Part shown: in pieces, positions 1-6,900 of the stretch | How the letters are laid out: each line of letters opens with the position of its first letter | Position numbering within the stretch: position 1 is the first letter of the stretch | Source: JAULUH01 sp032111745 | Lineage (GTDB): Bacteria > Chloroflexota > Anaerolineae > JAAEKA01 | Direction: 5' to 3' | DNA: 11,030 nucleotides | NCBI GenBank assembly: GCA_032111745.1 | Contig: JAULUH010000109.1 | Location: 1-11,030 of the forward strand | Translations under genes and position numbers: made by a program | Notes under the pieces: model-generated | What the model saw: the letters and a program-made list of their open reading frames with translations, nothing else | What the model was told of the DNA's origin: nothing | The model's database searches: none

Positions 1-1
1 C

Positions 2-655
2 AGCCTTGAGTCCCAGCTGGAGGTGATGCGAGGCTACAAGCGTTTGGCGGTCATCGGCAACGAGCTGGCCCGGTTCATGCGGCAGGCGGGCTTTGCTGCC
101 TACCCGGGCACAGCCTTGGGAGGCATCACGGACTACGACTACCTGGCAGAGCTGGCCGGGCTGGGCGCGATCGGCTACCACGGCCTCTTGATCACACCGG
201 GTGAGGGCGCGCGCCTGCGTATCAACACCATCTACACCAACATCGAGAACCTGCCCATTCAGGAAGGGAATGCACACTTATGGGTGCGCGACTTCTGTGC
301 CATGTGCAGGAAGTGCATCCGAAGCTGCCCGGTGGAGGCCATATTCGATGCACCCCGGCCGCGCGGAGATGGGGGTATGCAATGCATTGACCACGCAACC
401 TGCCGCGAATACTTCTCCAGAAACTACGGGTGCGCCGTATGTCTGGCGGCCTGTCCCTTTAGCCAGGTGGGATATCAGGCCATCAAGGAGCGATTCAGGG
501 GGAATCCCCATGCTCCGCAGTTCATCATTCCGGTCAGCGGTGATTGCATCTCTTGCTCGCCGACGTTCAGAAGATGGAATCCGCCGATCAACACGGCGAT
601 CTCTGACCCCACCGACTCCTGCGCCGCCCGAACCATCCCCACAATACCTGGATGA
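2..655 (+). CDS. Partial double-[4Fe-4S] protein, reductive dehalogenase/QueG-like
   Basis: The reading frame is open to the left edge, so the N-terminus lies outside the window; the GTG at 23 is not a convincing start. The visible protein has the QueG/reductive-dehalogenase-like segment 'AGLGAIGYHGLLITP', then a bacterial ferredoxin pair: C-x2-C-x2-C-x3-CP ('CAMCRKCIRSCP') and, about 40 residues later, 'CAVCLAACPF'. These cysteines would hold two [4Fe-4S] clusters for electron transfer in a cobamide- or flavin-type reductase; the substrate cannot be told. Homology-like sequence runs to about base 540. The last ~38 codons (proline- and serine-rich) are antisense to a metallo-beta-lactamase-fold fragment and look like run-on after a rearrangement. 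I see a truncated, probably non-functional gene. The Fe-S assignment is sure; the exact family is not. Confidence 0.72.
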   Translation, partial: SLESQLEVMRGYKRLAVIGNELARFMRQAGFAAYPGTALGGITDYDYLAELAGLGAIGYHGLLITPGEGARLRINTIYTNIENLPIQEGNAHLWVRDFCAMCRKCIRSCPVEAIFDAPRPRGDGGMQCIDHATCREYFSRNYGCAVCLAACPFSQVGYQAIKERFRGNPHAPQFIIPVSGDCISCSPTFRRWNPPINTAISDPTDSCAARTIPTIPG

Positions 656-716
656 GCACAACCCGTGATCATCACCACACCTTCCTGCGTCTCCACACCA
701 GGGCCTGCTCGATGGT
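541..716 (-). pseudogene. C-terminal fragment of an MBL-fold metallohydrolase
   Basis: Read on the minus strand, this piece encodes 'IEQALV', then 'VETQEGVVMITGCAHPGIVG', and ends with 'VLIGGFHLLN'. The TGCAHPGI and IGGFHL motifs, each with a metal-ligand-type histidine, belong to the metallo-beta-lactamase-fold group that includes RFA-P synthase-like (7,8-dihydropterin-6-methyl-4-aminobenzene-phosphate synthase-like) proteins. Only about 58 codons of a protein usually near 270 residues are present: the N-terminal HxHxDH half and the extreme C-terminus are missing. One base is missing near 696/697, since 'ALV' and 'VETQEG' are in adjacent frames. The fragment lies head-on against the Fe-S gene at about 540 and stops at the inverted repeat beginning at 717. 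Family recognition is good; it is clearly not a working gene. Confidence 0.7.
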
Positions 717-831
717 GGAGTCGAGGCTTTCGTCGGCTCCATGTTCGTAGTGGCGGCTTCAGCCGCTCCGGGGGTGGAGTCAAGGCTTCAGCCCGGATCT
801 TCCGCGCAGACCCGGCTAAAGCCTCGACTCC
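717..831. repeat. Cluster of inverted/direct intergenic repeats (GGAGTCGAGGCTTT type)
   Basis: GGAGTCGAGGCTTT at 717-730 is matched perfectly in inverse orientation at 818-831. A degenerate direct copy, GGAGTCAAGGCTTCAGCCC, lies at 776-794. Between them is a small hairpin, GCGGCT-TC-AGCCGC (753-766). The 656-884 gap holds no gene I can support; these repeats are its only clear content. They resemble the short palindromic repeats scattered between genes in many Chloroflexota genomes (family knowledge, not checked). They sit exactly where the MBL fragment ends, so they may have served as the recombination point. Confidence 0.75.
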
Positions 832-884
832 GATCCGCGGGCGAAATTCCGCTTGAACGGACCGCCGACACCATCACTCTACCC

Positions 885-1283
885 TCAGGGGATGATAATC
901 TGCCCGTCGAAATCACCTGAGCTATAACCTGATCCCAGGTTAACCAGGCGCTCCATCGTGAAGCTCCCAGTTGCGCCGGCAAACCGGCCAGTGCCGCCTG
1001 TTATGGTGTACTGCTCCACAATCCTATTGACGCCAGGTATTTCAGTCGGACCGCCTAGTCCCGTTCCGTTAGCGTAGATGCGATCTCCGTTGGCTGCAAC
1101 GAAGGTAAGAGACTCGACGCCCACCCCGGCGGTCGGGTCCGAGTTATCGACTTCGATGTGATAAGTGACTGTGTAGAGGCCCAGGTGGGTGGCGATGTGA
1201 TCGTGTCCATTGAGGGGCAGAGGGTCGAGGGTATGGACGACTTGATTGCCTACCTGGTAGACCAGACCGCCCCAGGTGACCAA
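885..1283 (-). pseudogene. 3' part of a conserved hypothetical beta-rich protein (GTGRFAGATGS family)
   Basis: The minus-strand frame encodes about 100 credible residues, from 'ATHLGLYTVTYHIEV' (about base 1193 downward) through 'VAANGDRIYANGTG' and 'ITGGTGRFAGATGSFTMERL' to a natural stop at 885-887. This is the C-terminal part of small secreted or periplasmic beta-barrel-like proteins of unknown function (the ATHLG...GGTGRFAGATG pattern is one I have seen in uncharacterised bacterial families; an allene-oxide-cyclase-like fold is only a guess). The first ~30 codons (1194-1283) are antisense to an HtrA PDZ fragment and do not belong to it, so the true N-terminus with any signal peptide is lost. 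There is no ribosome binding site at the formal start. Probably a dead remnant. Confidence 0.6.
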
Positions 1284-1361
1284 GTGGAGCTTGATGTATT
1301 GCGCAACGGAAAGACTCGAACCGTGGAGGTCACCCTGGGCGCGCGGCCCAGCGCGCCCTAG
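1185..1361 (+). pseudogene. C-terminal PDZ domain of an HtrA/DegP-like serine protease
   Basis: The plus frame reads 'GGDVIVSIEGQRVEGMDDL', then 'APGDQVELDVLRNGKTRTV' and ends 'LGARPSAP' plus stop. This is the second half of a PDZ domain as found at the C-terminus of HtrA/DegP-type trypsin-like proteases of the cell envelope, where PDZ domains bind exposed C-terminal peptides. Nothing of the His-Asp-Ser protease domain precedes it: upstream sequence belongs to the convergent hypothetical gene. The join lies within about 1185-1215, where both proteins read plausibly from the same bases, so its exact position is ambiguous. A hairpin terminator follows 60 bp after the stop, as expected for the real 3' end of the gene. 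Confidence 0.72.
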
Positions 1362-1420
1362 AGGCAGCCTCAGCTTCGACAGCCCCAGCAGGCGGTCGAG
1401 CCAGCGCAGCCAGGCGCCCT

Positions 1421-1464
1421 AAGACGAAAGCAGGCACGGAGAATACCGTGCCTGCTTTCGTCTT
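1421..1464. terminator. Bidirectional hairpin terminator
   Basis: AAGACGAAAGCAGGCACGG (1421-1439), a 6-nt loop, then its exact reverse complement (1446-1464): a perfect 19-bp stem. The outer stem gives a T-rich 3' arm (TTTCGTCTT) on either strand. It lies between two convergent coding ends, the HtrA fragment (+) and the aldo/keto reductase (-), and can serve both. No further T-run follows the stem. Confidence 0.85.
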
Positions 1465-1558
1465 CCTGTCGCCGCGCTCGTATCGACTGTGCCATCGCGT
1501 TTGCACCTTGTGCATACGCATGCCGGTCAATGGGTACAGCGCCGGCCGGCAACCAGGT

Positions 1559-2554
<996 letters not shown>

Positions 2555-2594
2555 GGTTGCACTCCTGTCGCCAAGTGAAGGATATCCTGGGTAC

Positions 2595-2623
2595 ATTGTA
2601 GCACCCTTGGCCGCAGGTTGCCA
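2595..2623 (-). promoter_or_regulatory. Promoter of the aldo/keto reductase gene
   Basis: On the minus strand, TGGCAA (2618-2623), a 17-nt spacer ending in TGC, and TACAAT (2595-2600) form an extended -10 promoter. It lies 41 nt upstream of the ATG at 2554. The same TGC-TACAAT block recurs in front of DUF433. The -35 match is weak. Confidence 0.5.
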
Positions 2624-2746
2624 CAGTGATTCTCGCAGATCCCTGGTCCAGCGTCTCGCACCGGCCATCCGCCAGCGCCTCCCAGATGGCGAGATGGGCA
2701 ACATGATTCATAGTACCGTCCCTCCCCATCAGGTCAATCGAGCGAC

Positions 2747-2769
2747 ATATGGCCTGGATCATAGCATGA
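2747..2769. repeat. 23-bp dispersed repeat, copy 1
   Basis: ATATGGCCTGGATCATAGCA plus TGA; differs at 2 of 23 positions from copy 2 at 3997-4019. The two copies lie either side of the VapBC/cupin block. The rest of the 2624-2841 gap shows no gene or structure I can support. Confidence 0.6.
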
Positions 2770-2841
2770 GCGGAGTGGATGGCGCTGGTGGATGAGTTGA
2801 ACGCGTCTATGGTCGTGTGAGGAGAGTGGCGGGCAGGTCAT

Positions 2842-2870
2842 TTGCGGGGGCTGCAGCCTGGTGTTACAAT
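2842..2870 (+). promoter_or_regulatory. Promoter of the vapBC operon
   Basis: TTGCGG (2842-2847), a 17-nt spacer and TACAAT (2865-2870), preceded by TGT. CCTGG and CCAGG arms flank the -10 region (2857-2878) and could be part of an operator, as toxin-antitoxin pairs usually autoregulate. The leader to the vapB ATG would be about 140 nt; it contains the GTGC-GTGAAA-GCAC hairpin and the palindrome at 2981-2996. Confidence 0.5.
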
Positions 2871-2980
2871 CCTGCCAGGGACTGCGTGGGCGTGGTGTGT
2901 GGATTACGAAGCCGCGAAGGTGCGTGAAAGCACGAAGGCCCAGAAGGGCCTCCAGCCTGCGCTATCTTCGTACTGAGTCA

Positions 2981-2996
2981 CTGCACCCTGGTGCAG
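2981..2996. promoter_or_regulatory. Palindrome upstream of vapB, candidate operator
   Basis: CTGCACC-CT-GGTGCAG is a perfect 7-bp inverted repeat with a 2-nt centre, ending 21 nt before the vapB start codon. A palindrome immediately ahead of an antitoxin gene is a typical autoregulatory site, though here it lies downstream of the best promoter rather than over it. Confidence 0.4.
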
Positions 2997-3017
2997 GTGT
3001 TGGGTTGGAGGCTAGAG

Positions 3018-3251
3018 ATGACGTATCAGGAAATCGCATCGCAAATTGTGCGTCTGCCGTTGGATCAGAGGCTTCAGTTGTTGGAGATGCTGACGCACTC
3101 GTTGAGGACCGACCTGGCCGGGTTGGCTGAGCCGTCCAACGGCAACGCGCCCAAATTGACGCGGGGCATGCTCAAGCCGGAGGGGCCCATGCCGACCGAC
3201 GAGGAGTTGGACGAGGCCTATGTAGCCCATTTGATCGAGAAGTACCTCTGA
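3018..3251 (+). CDS. VapB-like antitoxin
   Basis: A 77-residue antitoxin partner of the downstream PIN-domain RNase. The N-terminal helix 'MTYQEIASQIVRLPLDQRLQ' followed by 'LLEML' and the acidic C-terminal tail 'PTDEELDEAYVAHLIEKYL' match the small antitoxin-like proteins that precede PIN toxins in Chloroflexota and cyanobacteria; the tail is expected to wrap the toxin and block its active site. The ATG at 3018 is preceded by GGAGG (3007-3011) at a good distance, favouring it over the in-frame start at 2991. The stop TGA shares its last base with the ATG of the toxin gene (TGATG, 1-nt overlap), giving tight translational coupling. No classical DNA-binding fold is obvious, so self-repression is an assumption. 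Confidence 0.8.
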   Translation: MTYQEIASQIVRLPLDQRLQLLEMLTHSLRTDLAGLAEPSNGNAPKLTRGMLKPEGPMPTDEELDEAYVAHLIEKYL

Positions 3252-3694
3252 TGCGCGTCCTGCTCGACACCAACGTGATCCTCGATTTCTTACTGGATCG
3301 AGAGCCCTTTGCCCAGGCCGCCGCCGACCTTTGGCAAGCCAACGAGGACGGCGACATCGACGCCTGCGTCTCGGCGATGACCCCTGTCAACGTCTTCTAC
3401 ATTGCCAGGAAGTTCAGGGGGTCCGAAGAAGCGCGGCGGGTCGTGAGCGGCCTGCTGGCCGCTTGCCGAATCGCACCTCTGGACCACCAGGTTCTGAGCC
3501 AGGCATTAGCACTGCCGTTCAAGGATTACGAGGACGCCGTCCAGCATGCCAGTGCCACGGGCAGCCAGCTGGAAGCCGTCATCACTCGCAATCCAGGAGA
3601 TTTCCAGGGGGCTACGCTGCCGGTCTATGCGCCGGCCGAGTTCTTGGCCCAGACTCCCTTTGCTACCAGCGACGATGAACAACCCGCGGCATGA
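3251..3694 (+). CDS. PIN-domain toxin (VapC-like ribonuclease)
   Basis: A 147-residue PIN-domain protein, probably a Mg2+-dependent endoribonuclease that is held inactive by the preceding antitoxin. The hallmark N-terminus 'MRVLLDTNVILDFLLDREPF' supplies D6. The cluster 'DYEDAVQHA' supplies D95 (with E94), and 'ITRNPGDF' the last acidic residue D117. At the second acidic position the segment reads 'AMTPVNVFYIARK', with no Glu, as in the PIN_3 branch. It has no ribosome binding site of its own and relies on the TGATG overlap with vapB. It appears intact. A decayed cupin piece starts immediately after its stop, suggesting the module abuts a rearrangement point. Confidence 0.88.
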   Translation: MRVLLDTNVILDFLLDREPFAQAAADLWQANEDGDIDACVSAMTPVNVFYIARKFRGSEEARRVVSGLLAACRIAPLDHQVLSQALALPFKDYEDAVQHASATGSQLEAVITRNPGDFQGATLPVYAPAEFLAQTPFATSDDEQPAA

Positions 3695-3700
3695 TCTGCC

Positions 3701-3918
3701 CGCTGGTTAGGTTTGGAGGGACACGGCGAGATGATGGCGTGGAGAGCTGCATCACCGATCTCCTTCCCGGCACCGCCATCGATATCCCGGCAGGCACAGC
3801 CTTTCAGTACCGCAACGTATCCGGCGTGGACTTGAAGTTCATCTGCATCGCCATGCCCCCCTGGCCCGGAGACTCAGAGGCCACTTATGTCAACAGTATT
3901 TGGCAGCCAACGATTTAA
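3701..3918 (+). pseudogene. Frameshifted C-terminal cupin remnant
   Basis: The first piece, in one frame, reads 'LEGHGEM' (3713-3733) and continues to a Trp-Arg at 3740-3745; the next frame carries 'LLPGTAIDIPAGTAFQYRN' and 'MPPWPGDSEA' to a stop at 3918. Together they resemble the cupin pattern ...LxGxGEMWR...PGTxxxIPxGTxFQFRN...MPPWPG: the glycine-rich loop and second metal-site half of a small beta-barrel enzyme or binding protein. The first half with the HxH metal ligands is absent, and the frame changes around 3743-3750, consistent with one missing base. There is no promoter or ribosome binding site. A dead remnant; the ATG at 3691 gives a 75-codon frame that is not a natural gene. Confidence 0.65.
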
Positions 3919-4273
3919 TGCTGTCCGATAGCAGATGACCCCATGAGGTTCTTGCCCGGCCCGGGGTTGTCCGCGCTGGGGAAATTGCTGCTCCAGATAT
4001 GACCTGGATCATGGCATGATGGGTGGCAGTATCTCTCCCCTCGTAGGGTGCGGGCCTCCGTGCCCGCCCCGTCGTGGCACCCCTCTGAACTGGCTCCTAC
4101 CCTGCAGCCTTGAAAAATGACTGCGATCGTCCGCGCAGCTCATTCACCGCTGCGGCGACTGCCTACTCGAGCCCGGCTACATAATATGTTGAGTGGAAGA
4201 CGGGCTCCTCGTAGCCCTGGCCCCTATTCTCATGCCAGGGCAGTCCTCCTGAGTGTTCACTATCCGTTTGCCC
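3919..4273. other. Gene-free region upstream of hsdR
   Basis: No complete gene is visible. It holds the second copy of the 23-bp repeat (3997-4019), a GC-rich repeat GTAGGGTGCGGGCCTCCGTG at 4043-4062 continuing to 4070 with a GCGGGC/GCCCGC stem, an AT-rich palindrome ACATA-A-TATGT (4179-4189) that could overlap a -10 element of the hsdR promoter, and a leader hairpin CCCTGGC/GCCAGGG (4215-4221 and 4234-4240). A minus-strand frame ending at 4163 gives 'YEEPVFHSTYYVAGLE', which may be the C-terminus of a lost gene. Confidence 0.5.
3997..4019. repeat. 23-bp dispersed repeat, copy 2
   Basis: ATATGACCTGGATCATGGCA plus TGA. It contains a perfect 13-bp palindrome, ATCATG-G-CATGAT (4008-4020), that is degraded in copy 1 (2747-2769). 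Function unknown; it could be the footprint of a mobile element or a binding site. Confidence 0.6.
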
Positions 4274-6228
4274 ATGTCCACACCTGAAGAGCGCGCCCGC
4301 CAGACCATCGACCGGTCGCTCGCGGACGCCGGCTGGACCGTGCAAAGCCGCGATGCTCTCAACCTGGGCGCCGCACCGGGCATCGCCGTGCGCGAGGTCG
4401 CGCTTAGCACCGGCTACGCCGATTACCTGCTGTTCGTCGATCGCAAGGCCATCGGCGCGGTGGAGGCCAAGCCGGAGGGCACTACCCTCAGCGGTGTCGA
4501 GGCCCAATCCGCGAAGTACGCCGTGGGGCTCACCGGCTTCCCTCGGGCCTGGCACTCCCCTCTCCCTTTCCTCTACGAAAGCACCGGTGTCGAGACCTAC
4601 TTCACCAACGGCCTGGATCCTGATCCCCGCAGCCGTCGCGTCTTCGCCTTCCACCGGCCCGAAACCCTGCGCGATTGGGCCACGCCGATAGCGCGCGGGG
4701 AGACCCCGAAGGGCGGGGAGACCCAGCAGGGCGGGGAAACCCCGCCCCTACAGTTGCGGGGACGGCTGCAACGGATGCCGCCCCTGATCACCGATGGGCT
4801 GTGGCCGGCGCAGGTCGAGGCGGTCAGCAACCTGGAGGACTCCTTCGCGGCCAATCGGCCGCGGGCCCTGATCCAGATGGCTACGGGCAGCGGCAAGACC
4901 TTCACCGCGGTCACGTCGATCTACCGGCTGATCAAGTTCGCCAGGGCGCAGCGGGTGCTCTTCCTGGTGGATCGCACCAACCTGGGCCGGCAGGCCTTCA
5001 ACGAGTTCCGTCAGTACGTCACCCCCGACGACGGGCGCAAGTTCGTCGAGCTGTACAACGTCCAGCACATGCGCTCCAACGTCCTGGACCCGGTGAGCAA
5101 GGTCTGCATCACCACCATCCAGCGGCTCTACTCCATGCTGCGGGGCGAGGCGGAGTTCGATCCCAGCCTGGAGGAGCAGTCCATGTGGGAGATGGGCGCC
5201 GGGCTCGACCAGCAGCGGCCCAAGGAGGTGGCCTACAACAGCTACCTGCCACCGGAATACTTCGACGTCATCGTGGTGGACGAGGGCCACCGCTCCATCT
5301 ACACCCTGTGGCGCCAGGTGCTGGAGTACTTCGACGCCTTCATCGTCGGCCTCACGGCCACCCCGGCCAAGCAGACCTTCGGCTTCTTCCACCGCAACCT
5401 GGTCATGGAGTACCCCCGCCAGCGCGCGGTGGCCGACGGCGTCAACGTCGACGGCGTGGTCTACGAGATCCGCACCCGCATCACCGAGCAGGGCAGTACC
5501 GTGGAGGCGGGCAACGTGGTCATGCGGCGGGACCGCAAGACCCGGGCCGAGCGCTGGGAGCAGCTGGACGAGGACCTGGTCTATGAGGCCCGGCAGCTGG
5601 ACCGGGAGGTGGTGGCCGAGGACCAGATCCGCACTATAGTGCGCGCCTTCCGCAACCGCCTGTTCACCGACCTGTTCCCCGGCCGCACCCACGTGCCCAA
5701 GACCATCGTCTTCGCCAAGGACGACGCCCACGCCGAGCGCATCGTGCGCGTGGTGCGGGAGGAGTTCGGCAAGGGCAACGACTTCTGCCAGAAGATCACT
5801 ACCGGGTCACCGGCGCCAACGCCGAGGACCTGATCGCCACCTTCCGCAACAGCTACAACCCTCGCATCGCGGTCACCGTGGACATGATCTCCACGGGCAC
5901 CGACATCAAGCCGGTGGAGTGCCTGCTGTTCATGCGCCTGGTCAAATCTCGGGTGCTCTTCGAGCAGATGGTGGGCCGGGGCACGCGGGTGATCGACACC
6001 AACGACCTCTTGGCCGTGACCCCCGACGCGCCCGGCAAGGACCACTTCGTGATCGTGGACGCCGTGGGCATCGTCGAGCATCCCAAGGTCGACCTGGAGC
6101 TGCAGCCCGAGGATTTGGATTACGGCGAGTTCTTCAACCGGGGCGGGCGCATCGGCGCCATGCAGGTGCTGGGGCCGCAGTGGATGGCCCTGGTGGAGGA
6201 GATGAACGCGGAGCTGGCCGTGGCCTAG
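4274..6228 (+). pseudogene. hsdR: Type I restriction enzyme R subunit, frameshifted and internally deleted
   Basis: HsdR is the motor-nuclease that translocates and cuts DNA in complex with HsdM and HsdS. The N-terminus (from M1 at 4274, 'MSTPEERARQTID') holds the nuclease with D50, E64 and K66 in 'GAVEAKPEG'. The SF2 helicase follows: Walker A 'MATGSGKT' (202-209), DEGH box (336-339), TAT (361-363), then motif VI 'QMVGRGTR' in the next frame. One base is missing near 5799: 'DFCQKIT' and 'YRVTGANAEDL' are in adjacent frames. After 'VDAVGIVEHPKVD' the protein jumps directly to the usual last ~40 residues ('PEDLDYGEFFNRGG'), so roughly 250 residues of C-terminal helical domain seem missing, in frame. 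A GTG at 4253 is an alternative start; neither has a clear ribosome binding site. A hexapeptide-repeat insert occupies residues 141-158. Identity is certain, function doubtful. Confidence 0.93.
4695..4750. repeat. Three 18-bp tandem units with palindrome, in frame inside hsdR
   Basis: Units start at 4695, 4713 and 4731 (GCGGGGAGACCC-type) and encode RGETPK, GGETQQ and GGETPP. The last forms a perfect hairpin GGGCGGGG-AAA-CCCCGCCC (4729-4747). Read on the minus strand this is GTAGGGGCGGGGTTTCCCC, the same style as the intergenic repeat at 4043-4070. It falls in the linker between the nuclease and helicase domains, where related HsdR proteins have no such sequence, so it looks like an intergenic-type repeat that entered a gene without breaking the frame. 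Confidence 0.8.
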
Positions 6229-6233
6229 GCCGG

Positions 6234-6262
6234 TTGCCAGGGGAGTGGCGCCGTGCTACAAT
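6234..6262 (+). promoter_or_regulatory. Promoter of the DUF433-DUF5615-hsdS operon
   Basis: TTGCCA (6234-6239), 17-nt spacer ending in TGC, TACAAT (6257-6262). It begins 5 nt after the hsdR stop, so the downstream genes can be expressed independently of hsdR. The start codon at 6292 is 30 nt further on, with GAGGT (6281-6285) as ribosome binding site. Confidence 0.6.
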
Positions 6263-6291
6263 GGCGGCCAAACCTAGAGTGAGGTAGCACT

Positions 6292-6528
6292 ATGTTTGGC
6301 TTCGACCGCATTACTGCTGATCCCGAAATCCTGGGCGGCAAGGCCGTGATCCGGGGCATGCGCATCTCGGTGTCGTTGATCGTCAACCTGGTGGCCAACG
6401 GCATGACCCCGGCCGAGATCATCGACGAGTACCCGGACCTGGAGCCTGAGGACATCCGCCAGGCCCTGCAATACGCAGCCTGGACCGCCGAAGACACCAT
6501 GCATGCGCCGGTGAAGATCGCCACATGA
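6292..6528 (+). CDS. DUF433 antitoxin-like protein
   Basis: A 78-residue DUF433 (VapB45-like) protein. The family signature is clear: 'ITADPEILGGKAVIRGMRIS' (7-26), then 'VANGMTPAEIIDEYPDLEPE' (34-53) and 'DIRQALQYAAW' (54-64). Members are small winged-helix-like proteins that neutralise the DUF5615/Mut7-C-like PIN nuclease encoded next door and probably bind their own promoter. GAGGT at 6281-6285 lies 6 nt before the ATG. The gene overlaps the toxin gene by ATGA (6525-6528), so the pair is translationally coupled. Intact. It stands directly behind hsdR and ahead of hsdS, as an addiction or control element inside the restriction locus. Confidence 0.88.
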   Translation: MFGFDRITADPEILGGKAVIRGMRISVSLIVNLVANGMTPAEIIDEYPDLEPEDIRQALQYAAWTAEDTMHAPVKIAT

Positions 6529-6900
6529 AGTTCCTGCTGGACATGGGGTTGAGCCGTAACACGGCCGAGTTCCTGCGCAGCGGGGGACACGATGCTGTTC
6601 ATCTGCGAGAGGAGGGCCTCCAGCGGCTTAGCGATGCCCGTATCGTCGAGAAAGCGCTGGCCGAGCGCCACGTGGTTCTAACGCATGATCTGGACTTCAG
6701 CCGCATCGTGGCGCTCAGTCGGGGGAATTGCCCAGCGTGATCACGTTTCGTCTGGCCAACATGCGAGCGGGTGAGGTGAACCGCCGGCTGGAGGATGTCC
6801 TGTTTCGCTTCTCAAGCGCCCTGGAAGAGGGCAGCCTGTTAGCGTGAACGACGATGCGGTCAGGATTCGCCGACTGCCGGTGGGAAGAACACCGCAATGA
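6525..6900 (+). pseudogene. DUF5615 PIN-like toxin with two frameshifts
   Basis: A PIN-like nuclease partner of DUF433. The N-terminal 67 residues are in frame: 'MKFLLDMGLS' with D6, 'GLQRLSDARIVEKAL', and the 'LTHDLDFSRIVALSRG' motif with acidic D55 and D57. The frame then stops at 6738-6740, but the family sequence continues in the next frames: 'LPSVITFRLANMRAGEVNRR' (from 6728), then 'VSVNDDAVRIRRLP' (from 6838) to TGA at 6898-6900. One base is missing in or beside the G-run at 6721-6725 (six Gs would give SRGELPSVI) and another near 6836-6838. The restored protein would be about 125 residues, the family's usual size. The restored stop overlaps the hsdS start by ATGA (6897-6900), showing that the complete gene was once coupled to hsdS. 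As written it lacks its C-terminal half. Confidence 0.85.

Noticed and set aside
1158..1361. A stand-alone small PDZ protein
   Set aside because: Only part of a PDZ domain, no ribosome binding site, and upstream sequence belongs to a convergent gene.
3691..3918. A complete small cupin gene starting at 3691
   Set aside because: The conserved GxGEM stretch lies in a different frame and the first metal-binding half is absent.
4695..4750. CRISPR-like array
   Set aside because: Three 18-bp units without spacers; a simple tandem/palindromic repeat.
4748..5731. Long open frame on the minus strand (327 codons) inside hsdR, and a 303-codon plus-frame overlap
   Set aside because: Low-complexity residue content (His/Val/Leu or Gly/Arg/Pro) typical of antisense and off-frame readings in GC-rich DNA; the hsdR frame carries all recognised motifs.
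5790..5810. Programmed ribosomal frameshift in hsdR
   Set aside because: No slippery heptamer or following pseudoknot-like signal at the break; several other genes nearby show the same kind of missing base, so a general cause is more likely.
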